Positions 56,028-63,358 of a DNA stretch of 64,000 nt are shown here, in pieces. Made by a program: the position numbers and the translations under genes. This stretch comes from Pedobacter sp. MC2016-05 (GTDB lineage Bacteria > Bacteroidota > Bacteroidia > Sphingobacteriales > Sphingobacteriaceae), in NCBI RefSeq assembly GCF_026239735.1, contig NZ_JAPIVT010000022.1:30493-94492 (forward strand). Direction: 5' to 3'. Every line of letters begins with the position of its first letter. Position 1 is the stretch's first letter. The notes under the pieces were generated by a model, which saw nothing but the letters and a program-made list of their open reading frames with translations, made no database searches and had not been told where the DNA came from.

Positions 56028-59000
56028 CTAGAAGCTAGCGTTAATTCCAAATACAAAACCTCTGTTAAAAGTAGATCCACCTAAATCAGGATCGATCCAG
56101 CTAACATTTGAATAAATCAATCCTGGGTTAATCACTTGTGCATAGAATCTCAAACGAGACAGTGTTAGTTTCTTTGCGATGTCTGCAGCGAAATTGTAAC
56201 CCAATGAGATGTTTCTGATTTTAATAAATGAAGCATCTTGGTAGTTCAAAGCACTTATGTATTGATCGCCACTTGCGCTAGCATAATTCGGAGCCGGATA
56301 AGCATTTGTAGGATTAGTTGGGGTCCAATAATCAACCACTCGTTGTGCAAAACGCCCTTGTAAAGGTTCTGCGCCTGTTTGGATTAAGAAGTTGTAGCGA
56401 GCCACCATAAAAATTGATAAATCGAAACCTTTGTAAGCAAAAGTGTTTGTTAAACCACCTGTCCAGCTCGGATTGTAGTGGCCTAATACCTGGCGATCAT
56501 TATTTGCATCGATCTTATAATCGCCGTTTATATCCTTTACTTTAACGCTACCGGGAGCAAACCAACTGGTTTTTGCCGCAATATTTGCATTAAACTTTGC
56601 CATTTCTGCCATGTCTTCTGGTGTATTTTGCCAAATCCCTTCTTTTACATAATCGTAAGCCACACCATTTCTTTGACCAATGAAAAATCGGTCGTTAACC
56701 ATATCACCGTTGTCCAGTTTTACAATCTCATCCTTGCTCATAGAAAAGTTTAAAGTCGATTCCCATGTAAAATCATCGCTCTTGATGTTTACGCTGTTAA
56801 TGGTGAGGTCAAGTCCTTTGTTTTTTGTCGAACCGACGTTATCAAACGAAGTAGTATAGCCATTTACTGAAGCAATCTTTTTCAATAAAATCAAATCGGT
56901 TGTTTTCGATTTATATAAATCCAATGATCCAGAGATTCTGCCTTTAATTAAATCGAAATCAAGACCTAAGTTATATTGTAATGTTTTTTCCCAACTTAAT
57001 AATTTATTAGGGAGTGGGATAGGATTTGCTAGAGAGGCATCTGAAGATACATAGCCAGTTTGAGGAGAAGTTCCGAAAGTGTAAGTTAGCGGTTGAAGCA
57101 AACCAAGTGTACTACCAATATCTACTGACGAATTGCCAGTGCTACCCACACCCAATCTTAATTTTAACTGGTTAACCCATTTAATATCTTTCATGAAATC
57201 TTCTTGCTCTAACCTCCATGCCAACGCTGCAGAAGGGAAAAAATCCCATTTGTTACCAGCAGCTAACTGCGAGGCGCCGTCCCAACGGGCAGAAGCCGTT
57301 AACAAATATTTACTGTTCCAGCTGTAGTTAGCCCTGGCCATGTAAGAAACTAATGTCGACTTCCTTAAATTAGCATCAAACGCATCTAAATTTGTAATGT
57401 TACCTGTGTTTAAACCATACCAAAGCGAGTTTGGTAATGAAATTTTGCTTCCTGTTAATGATGATGATTCTTCACGGTAAGATGATGAACTTTGCAATAA
57501 AGTAACGCCAAAATTGTGTTTATTGATGGTCTTATCATAGTATAATAAATGATCAAGCGTATAAGCAAACCGGCTATTTTGATTTAATTGCGCATAATTA
57601 TTAATTGATCCCGGTACCCCAGCATCGCGGTTAACAGATTTCGCATCCTGATATCTTCCATTATAATAGTTTGAGAAATCCGGACCGAAGTTAACACGGT
57701 ATTTTAAATCTTTTAATATGTTTACTTCAGCAAATACAGAACCTAATGTGCGCAAGGTTTTGCGCAGGTTGATATTGTAGTCTGCTTCTAAAACCGGGTT
57801 TTGAATGTTGATATCGCCCCCAGGTAAGTTAATGCGGTTACCGTTAGCATCAAATGGAATAGCTAAAGGAAGCATCCCACGTGCTGCAAAATAAATGCTA
57901 CTCGCTCCTGAAGCACTCGCCGCCTGGAAACCATAGTTTTGCAGTCCATAGGTTGCCGTTAAGTTAGCACCCATTTTAAACCATTTTACCGGATTAATTT
58001 CTATGCTCAGCTTTCCGCTGTAACGTTCAAAATCCTGACCCAATTGAGTTCCTTCTTGGTTTAAATAGCCGAATGAACCGTAGGCTTTAATTTTATCAGT
58101 ACCACCGCTCACACTTAAAACATGATCTTGTGTTACGCCAGTTCTGGTTACCAAATCTCCCCAATTCGTTGTAGGTACTAAACTCCCATCAAATACCCCA
58201 TTAACCCAACCTTGATCGAGGTTGGCCAACATATTTGGATCTTGTTTAAAAATCTCCCGATCTGCAGCTTGTGTAGCCACTACAGGATAATTATAAATAG
58301 GAGCAGTGTTGGTTCCGTTTATCGAATTGATATAGGCTGTTCTGCGGTAAGCATCGCGGCGAAATTCAATATACTGACCTGAGTTCATCATTTCTGCTCT
58401 ATCGTTTAATTTTTCGATCGTTGCTGTTCCAACGTAATCCAAAGTCAATCGTCCTGCTTTACCTTTCTTTGTAGTTACTAAAACTATACCATTAGCGCCT
58501 CGTGAGCCATAAATAGCTGTAGCAGATGCATCCTTCAGAATGTCGATTGTTTCAATGTCATTTGGATTTATTGCCTCAATGCCTCCAGCCTGCAATGGAA
58601 TTCCATCAACTACATATAGTGGGGCATTACTTGCCGTAAGTGAGCGTACACCACGAATCAATATACTTCCCAATTGGCCTGGGCGTTCATTCGACGTAAT
58701 ATCAACACCAGCTGCTTTACCCTGAATAGCCTGCAATGCATTAGTTACCGGTCTTGATCTAATTTCTTCGGCTCCTACACTTACTACAGCTCCCGTTAAA
58801 TCGCTTTTCTTAACGGTATTATACCCCACAATCACTACCTCATCCAGATCATTGATTGAACTTTTCAACTGGACAGTGATAGTCGTTCTTCCATTTACCG
58901 GAACATCCTGGCTTGCGTAACCAATATAACTTACCTCTAAAACAGGGCTTGTAACTGTTGAAGGGATGTTGATTGAAAATGCACCGTTGGCATCTGTTGT

Positions 59001-59264
59001 GGTTGCCAGGGCTGTGCCCTTAATTTTAATACTAACGCCTACCAGGGTTTCGCCTTTGTCGTCAGTAATTTTTCCCTTTACAGTAACATCGAGTTTTTTA
59101 CTGTTTTTTGCATGAACAATGCGCACAATTTCAGCGCCTGATGCCGCATTAACGGTGTTACTCATGAGCATAAACGACAATGCAGAAACACCTACAATCA
59201 GGATTTTTTTTCTGCTTGATACATTTAGCCGATGATTTGATTTTGATTGGAAATTCAAATTCAT
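56028..59264 (-). CDS. SusC-type TonB-dependent transporter (third pair)
   Basis: 1078 residues with a signal peptide after a longer basic N-terminus, ending near VNAA (residue 41). A carboxypeptidase-regulatory-like domain (VKGKITDDKGETLVGVSIKI) is followed by the plug (ALQAIQGKAAGVDITS, SNAPLYVVDGIPLQ, GSRGANGIVLV) and barrel ending FVFGINASF. No anti-sigma-interaction (STN) domain is seen, so control by an ECF sigma factor through this receptor is unlikely. It is transcribed from site F. Confidence 0.95.
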   Translation of the reverse strand: MNLNFQSKSNHRLNVSSRKKILIVGVSALSFMLMSNTVNAASGAEIVRIVHAKNSKKLDVTVKGKITDDKGETLVGVSIKIKGTALATTTDANGAFSINIPSTVTSPVLEVSYIGYASQDVPVNGRTTITVQLKSSINDLDEVVIVGYNTVKKSDLTGAVVSVGAEEIRSRPVTNALQAIQGKAAGVDITSNERPGQLGSILIRGVRSLTASNAPLYVVDGIPLQAGGIEAINPNDIETIDILKDASATAIYGSRGANGIVLVTTKKGKAGRLTLDYVGTATIEKLNDRAEMMNSGQYIEFRRDAYRRTAYINSINGTNTAPIYNYPVVATQAADREIFKQDPNMLANLDQGWVNGVFDGSLVPTTNWGDLVTRTGVTQDHVLSVSGGTDKIKAYGSFGYLNQEGTQLGQDFERYSGKLSIEINPVKWFKMGANLTATYGLQNYGFQAASASGASSIYFAARGMLPLAIPFDANGNRINLPGGDINIQNPVLEADYNINLRKTLRTLGSVFAEVNILKDLKYRVNFGPDFSNYYNGRYQDAKSVNRDAGVPGSINNYAQLNQNSRFAYTLDHLLYYDKTINKHNFGVTLLQSSSSYREESSSLTGSKISLPNSLWYGLNTGNITNLDAFDANLRKSTLVSYMARANYSWNSKYLLTASARWDGASQLAAGNKWDFFPSAALAWRLEQEDFMKDIKWVNQLKLRLGVGSTGNSSVDIGSTLGLLQPLTYTFGTSPQTGYVSSDASLANPIPLPNKLLSWEKTLQYNLGLDFDLIKGRISGSLDLYKSKTTDLILLKKIASVNGYTTSFDNVGSTKNKGLDLTINSVNIKSDDFTWESTLNFSMSKDEIVKLDNGDMVNDRFFIGQRNGVAYDYVKEGIWQNTPEDMAEMAKFNANIAAKTSWFAPGSVKVKDINGDYKIDANNDRQVLGHYNPSWTGGLTNTFAYKGFDLSIFMVARYNFLIQTGAEPLQGRFAQRVVDYWTPTNPTNAYPAPNYASASGDQYISALNYQDASFIKIRNISLGYNFAADIAKKLTLSRLRFYAQVINPGLIYSNVSWIDPDLGGSTFNRGFVFGINASF

Positions 59265-59435
59265 GGTAATGATTTTAATTAATATTTGGTTAATAAGCGA
59301 TCAATGATTTGCGAAACGTCTTCCAGTAGTTTACCTTTCGGTAACACAGCGATCATAGTGAAAAAATAATAAGATTGCGGATTTACGGGCTGTAAGTTAG
59401 TCGTTGATACGGATATATATTTGGTTAAACTTATG

Positions 59436-59480
59436 CGATGTTAGCGGTTTTAAATAATTATTCCGTCCTGTTCTATCCTG
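59436..59480 (-). promoter_or_regulatory. Tandem CAGGAT operator and promoter, site F (third SusC/SusD operon)
   Basis: Read on the minus strand: CAGGAT starting at 59480 and CAGGAC at 59470. The -7-like TAACATCG starts at 59443, 37 bp on, nearly identical to that of site E. TAACCAAATAT follows at 59427, and again at 59292 just before the SusC start. Confidence 0.65.
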
Positions 59481-59671
59481 TAGGGAGTGTTAAATTTCTT
59501 AGAAAATCAAGGGGATAGGAGTTGCTGAAAAACTTTCATCGAGGAAGTAGAAGTTTTAAGGGAGAGCATTTTTAACCGCTGTAGATTTACCTGCAAGATA
59601 TTGCCAGAGATGCCTATGCTCACAACCAAACGAAAATTTTTCTGTCTGATCAGTTTGAATGTGATTAAACA

Positions 59672-59742
59672 AAAAAACCTCACATTTCTGTGAGGTTTTT
59701 CGTGATCCCGATAAGACTTTAACCTAGTTTAAAAATGAAAGT
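59672..59742. repeat. Terminator plus CGTGATCCCGAT repeat, copy 1
   Basis: A hairpin with arms AACCTCACA and TGTGAGGTT flanked by A- and T-runs (59672-59700) works as a terminator in both directions. It is directly followed by CGTGATCCCGAT (59701-59712) and about 30 bases that match copy 2 at roughly two thirds of positions. The toxin-antitoxin pair lies between the two copies. Confidence 0.6.
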
Positions 59743-59788
59743 TTAAATCGTTTTATGGGTGGATTTCAATATTTTCTAAAATCTATAA

Positions 59789-60148
59789 TTAGTAAGCTTG
59801 AATTAGAACATTTGCCGGGATGTGGAGTACATCAATTAATTTTCGGATCATAGACAGGCTTAGTTTTCTTTTTCCCGATAGAACCTCTGATTTCCTTGAA
59901 CGGGTACCTAATAAATTGCTAAGTTCGTTTTCAGACAAATTCATTTGTTCCATCCTAAACTTTATAGCTTCTATTGGATTAGGATACGAAACAGGATAAT
60001 GCACTAATTCATATTCCTTGATTAATAGGCTCAAAATTTCTAATTCATCAGAAATTAAAGAACCTTCGATAATATCAGTTTGCATCAACTCATACACATG
60101 AGCCAGAGCATTATCGTATTCTTCCTCAGTTTTAATTGGTTTTAACAT
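59789..60148 (-). CDS. higA: HigA-type antitoxin with helix-turn-helix domain
   Basis: 119 residues from the ATG at 60148; an upstream in-frame ATG at 60166 is possible. An N-terminal helical region (MLKPIKTEEEYDNALAHVY) is followed by an XRE-type helix-turn-helix at about 60-115 (MNLSENELSNLLGTRSRKSE). This plan matches HigA-type antitoxins that bind the toxin and repress their own promoter. The start overlaps the toxin gene by 17 bases, which fits the toxin-first order and coupled translation of higBA. Family assignment is by pattern and context. Confidence 0.82.
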   Translation of the reverse strand: MLKPIKTEEEYDNALAHVYELMQTDIIEGSLISDELEILSLLIKEYELVHYPVSYPNPIEAIKFRMEQMNLSENELSNLLGTRSRKSEVLSGKRKLSLSMIRKLIDVLHIPANVLIQAY

Positions 60149-60443
60149 AACTAATTTTTTTAGCATTTATTTTATCATACTGTTGATGCGAACCAAACCA
60201 CACAACAAACACAATTTTTAATCTGTACTCTATATCTACTATTAAGCGATAACTATTGCCGTGAATATTAAAAACAACTCTTTTTTCATTGAGAACAGAA
60301 GCATTTTTATATTGTGCTTTTAGCTCATTCGGATTATTCCATAATGCAGAAACCGCCTCTTCATACCAGCTCAATAATGCCTGTTCTGCCTGATGGAATT
60401 CATCAATATAATCCTTAAGAGTCTTTATGGCTATCACTCGCAT
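60132..60443 (-). CDS. higB: HigB-type mRNA interferase toxin
   Basis: 103 residues from the ATG at 60443. The RelE/HigB fold is recognisable from MRVIAIKTLKDYIDEF, SALWNNPNELKAQY, the NEKRVVFNIHGNSYRLIV stretch and KIVFVVWFGSHQQYDKI, which is the usual HigB pattern ending in a conserved His/Tyr region. Members cut mRNA on the ribosome. It is first in the operon and overlaps higA by 17 bases. A palindrome 22 bases upstream is the likely operator. Confidence 0.85.
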   Translation of the reverse strand: MRVIAIKTLKDYIDEFHQAEQALLSWYEEAVSALWNNPNELKAQYKNASVLNEKRVVFNIHGNSYRLIVDIEYRLKIVFVVWFGSHQQYDKINAKKISYVKTN

Positions 60444-60464
60444 ATTTAACAAATATACTAATTT

Positions 60465-60481
60465 GTTCCCAAAAAGGGAAC
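60465..60481. promoter_or_regulatory. Palindromic operator upstream of the toxin gene
   Basis: GTTCCC-AAAAA-GGGAAC, a perfect 6-bp inverted repeat with a 5-base spacer, 22 bases before the toxin start. Its place and size fit the autoregulatory site of a HigA-type repressor. Confidence 0.6.
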
Positions 60482-60668
60482 ATAAGGTTAATTGATTTCT
60501 TTTTCAGATTTAAGTAGGTAAGCAAATAGCAATCTTAGAAATTAGATTATCAAGATTCTAATATGATTGTGAACGCAGACATTAGTGTTAATTATAAAAG
60601 CTATTTTGTGAATATATTGATTTCAATTAGATTGAGTTAATTTTTATTTTCCTAGATACCTTTTAATG

Positions 60669-60740
60669 CAAAATGCCCCAATTTTCATTGAGGCATTTCG
60701 TGATCCCGATGGGATTTACACCAAGTGTAAAAATCAGCGT
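60669..60740. repeat. Terminator plus CGTGATCCCGAT repeat, copy 2
   Basis: A hairpin of AAATGCC(C)CA with TGAGGCATTT (60671-60698) is directly followed by CGTGATCCCGAT (60699-60710) and a segment similar to copy 1. GTGATCCCGATGGGATT resembles the reverse complement of a tRNA 3' end and T-arm, so both copies may be tRNA-gene remnants; the tRNA link is a guess. Confidence 0.6.
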
Positions 60741-61036
60741 TTGCAATATCTTAGAGTGGCTTTGAAATTCGAACTCCCCGAATAACGCACCTTTTTTTTA
60801 ATAAATAATGGTTGCAAATCCTATGCTTAAATATACCTAAATTTCTTGTAATGTCAAAATAAAACTCGTTTTCTATCACATTAACTTACGGACTTAACGA
60901 ATAAGAGAATTTGATAAAATACTATTATTGGAGAATCTTTCCCAATTAAGATCATGTGAAGTTCCATATTAAAATAAGCCCGTTTTACGTTTGAAAGCAT
61001 ATCTCTAAATATTACCGTAATATAGCCAATTTACCG

Positions 61037-61507
61037 TTGCGTCATCATCATGAAGGTCAAGGTAGGTGGGCATACGCCATTCCTGAAAAGGTGCACCAAA
61101 AGTGGAGTAAAATATTGCATACTATAAAAGCAGGTAAATTTCCTAAACTTAAAGGTACAATGAATGGACTGGCAGGAGGAATGCAGATTTTCTCATTGCT
61201 TACTGATTTTAATACAGGCAATCCAGATGCATGGTTAAATTGGTATGGTCTCGTGGATCAAGTTGGCAAGGTATATAAACAACCATTTTCGGGCGATTAT
61301 TTTGTTATCACGAAGCAGACAAAATTTATGAACAGTAGCGGTGAAGTTATCCGTGCAAAAGTTACATATGATGTTTATGCTGATTATATTTGGGACTCTG
61401 ATGAACAGAAGTATATGGGGGTGCTTAAATTAGGTACTTTTACAGAGTTAGTAGATATGAACAATAGATGGTCTACGGACCAAGTTTGGGAACCAAAAAC
61501 ACTTTAG
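61037..61507 (+). CDS. Orphan C-terminal fragment of a polymorphic toxin (HNH/LHH-like)
   Basis: The frame is open from 60995 with no ATG near the start; the first candidate is a TTG at 61037, so this looks like the C-terminal end of a larger toxin cut off from its delivery part. The first residues read LRHHHEGQGRWAYAIPEKVH, which resembles the HH...G...P..H core of LHH/WHH-type HNH nuclease toxins. The next 130 residues are not recognised. A likely immunity gene follows 28 bases downstream, as in toxin-immunity cassettes. Nuclease activity is an inference from the His pattern only. Confidence 0.5.
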   Translation: MRHHHEGQGRWAYAIPEKVHQKWSKILHTIKAGKFPKLKGTMNGLAGGMQIFSLLTDFNTGNPDAWLNWYGLVDQVGKVYKQPFSGDYFVITKQTKFMNSSGEVIRAKVTYDVYADYIWDSDEQKYMGVLKLGTFTELVDMNNRWSTDQVWEPKTL

Positions 61508-61535
61508 ATCGCATCATAAAATTATATTTTAAAGT

Positions 61536-62066
61536 ATGAAAGCAACCGAATTTGTCGAGAGAATACTAGAGCTAAAACCTAATTTTGATGATTTTAAGAA
61601 TGTAGAAATTTCAGAAGGGCTTATTAGAGAATGGATCAAACAATTTGATGTCACTAAAATAGCTTTAAAAAAATATGATACAGAGATCTTAACTTTAATT
61701 TCAGCTTACGATTTAAGTAATTTAAGGATTAATGATATCACATTTGATTCTGATTATCAAGAAGATAAAGAATATTTATATTTTGGCTGGGATATAAATG
61801 ACCGTTTGGTATTGAATAAGCATAATGGGCGAATTTTCGCTTATGATGGTTTTGGAGAAAGAATTGTTTATAAATGTGCAGAGAATGAAGAAAAATTTCT
61901 TGATGCATTATACGAAATAGCAAAATTTTGGAAGGAAAAAATCATTAGTTCATACTCCGAGGAAATAAGGGATGAAAAATCTATCGGTGTTGCCTATATC
62001 GCAGCCTTAAAAGCAGGAGGAGAAGAATATGAAGATTATTACAAGTCAGTTTTATGGGTTGAATAG
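61536..62066 (+). CDS. Likely immunity protein (SUKH-like)
   Basis: 176 residues, no signal peptide, acidic. The central part (YLYFGWDINDRLVLNKHNGRI split here as YLYFGWDINDR and VLNKHNGRIFAYDGFGE) followed by EEKFLDALYEIAKFW resembles the SMI1/KNR4 (SUKH) pattern, in which a strand pair precedes a helix that ends in a conserved aromatic. SUKH proteins neutralise nuclease and other toxins of contact-dependent systems. Its place right after the toxin fragment supports the role. The match is weak, so another immunity family is possible. Confidence 0.5.
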   Translation: MKATEFVERILELKPNFDDFKNVEISEGLIREWIKQFDVTKIALKKYDTEILTLISAYDLSNLRINDITFDSDYQEDKEYLYFGWDINDRLVLNKHNGRIFAYDGFGERIVYKCAENEEKFLDALYEIAKFWKEKIISSYSEEIRDEKSIGVAYIAALKAGGEEYEDYYKSVLWVE

Positions 62067-62237
62067 TAAAAAGGTTCCCAAGCTACGGTTCATCTCTTCT
62101 ATTGCATCAGCTAGGTAGAAAGACTAAATATATCATCAGGATAAGCTTTTTTGTTGCATCACTAACATTTTCTTTAATTACCGGGCCAATCTGGAAGCAT
62201 CTTATTCAAATAAATTCTTTTTAAGATAGTAGTATAT

Positions 62238-62279
62238 AAAAAGAATCCCATTGTATATGATTACAATGGGATTCTTTTT
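62238..62279. terminator. Bidirectional terminator
   Basis: A perfect 18-bp inverted repeat (62238-62255 with 62262-62279) around TATGAT, starting with AAAAA and ending with TTTTT. It stands between the rightward immunity gene and the leftward nuclease pseudogene and can end transcripts from both sides. Confidence 0.85.
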
Positions 62280-62292
62280 AAATTTAAGATTA

Positions 62293-63113
62293 TTACTTTT
62301 TCTTTAATTCTAAACGTATATTTTTAACAAAGTCAAGAGAAACCTCTGCAATTTTAGTGATCTGTTCATCAGCTAAGCCAAGCTCCAAAATCAGGTTTTC
62401 CACAATTGTATGTTTCGTCTTTTTTTCGCCTCTGCGGTACAGAAAGTCTTTTTCTTCCTTGAAAAATTTACTTATTGTTTCCATAGCGTTTTCAAATTTT
62501 TGTTCAACACTACTGCGCAACCGTACAAATATACGCATTTGTTTAAAATACCTGCTTTCGGGCAAAATCACCTTTTGTAAAAGTCTTCACTTGATCTACG
62601 ATAGATTGAATGGCCTTCTGGCTATCATCTCTACCAAAGTTAGCCAATATCCCTAACATTTTTACTTCGGGATTGCCCGACTTAAGAAATAATTTATAAC
62701 TGGCATCAGCTATACTTATCAGCCGGTAACTGAACTTATGGTAACGGTTATCAATAAAGGTGGACATTGAAGGTTCATCATCCCTTAAATAAATGACATA
62801 TTGTTTCATCGGCAATTGATATTTACGCATCAGCATGATGCTGTACTCTGCCATTCGCCAGACCATTTCCTTTTCATCCGCCACCTGAAATTCTATCTGT
62901 AGTACATAAGTACGCCGCGCTGCATCGGTCACTTTTTTTAAGGCATCAGGTGTACGTTCTTTGGTATGCTGTACATCATCAGGGTAATTCTTCACTTTGC
63001 ACAATATCCAGTTTCAGGATATCCCGTATGATAACAGGCAGCGTGATTTCAAGGTTTTCCTTGATAATCTTATCAAACTGGCTGGCCTGTTTCCTGTCTT
63101 TTTGTTTGGACAT
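62293..63113 (-). pseudogene. Rpn/PDDEXK_2-family nuclease (transposase-like), broken by two frameshifts
   Basis: Three reading frames join into one protein. It starts at the ATG at 63113 (MSKQKDRKQASQFDK), runs to LDIVQSEELP, and hits a stop where a run of three C on the minus strand (62982-62984) has one base too many; the frame goes on as DDVQHTKERTPD. A second shift near 62551-62557 splits FAKGD-like GDFARK from RYFKQMRIFVRL, which continues to the stop at 62293. The core RTYVLQIEFQ holds the E-x-Q element of PD-(D/E)XK nucleases of the Rpn family. About 270 residues if repaired. Members are linked to recombination and transposition. Confidence 0.78.
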
Positions 63114-63358
63114 AATTCACAAATCTAATTAATATTGGTCTTTTGTTATAATCCCCCCGCACATTTGCGGCCTGCGGAGCCCTAGCGCTCATTTCTCATT
63201 GCTGCTCCCGCTCTGGGAATTTACGGAGTGGTTGACCGTGGTTTCCTACCGTTGTACTCTGGCTTTGCGGTACACATTCGGCACCCTTGGCAGCAACTTT
63301 AAAACCACGCACCGCAGTTGCAATGCAAGGTCAGGGTGTTTCAATTGATATAAGCCTT
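63114..63358. other. GC-rich non-coding segment between integrase and nuclease pseudogene
   Basis: About 245 bases with clearly higher GC than the rest of the window, including CCCCCCGCACATTTGCGG and a GGAATTTACGG stretch. No open frame, tRNA or clean hairpin is visible. It sits next to a recombinase and may be part of a mobile element end. Confidence 0.4.

Larger units (their letters stand above)
59265..59788. other. Intergenic region at the PUL border
   Basis: 524 bases without a protein gene. From right to left it holds the terminator/CGTGATCCCGAT repeat copy 1 (59672-59742), the site F promoter (59436-59480) and two minus-strand TAACCAAATAT copies (59417-59427 and 59282-59292). The stretch 59490-59660 shows nothing I can name. 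The pectin locus ends here. Confidence 0.6.
60444..61036. other. AT-rich intergenic region after the toxin-antitoxin pair
   Basis: 593 bases. It contains the toxin operator (60465-60481) and repeat copy 2 (60669-60740). The remainder (60741-60994) shows no gene, RNA or clear repeat. From 60995 the frame of the following toxin fragment is open. Confidence 0.5.

Noticed and set aside
56018..56080. SusD start inside the SusC gene
   Set aside because: Same reason: the lipobox signal begins at the ATG at 56017 or 56011.
59701..60740. Intact tRNA genes at the two CGTGATCCCGAT sites
   Set aside because: Only a resemblance to a tRNA 3' end is present; no D-arm, anticodon arm or acceptor pairing can be built.
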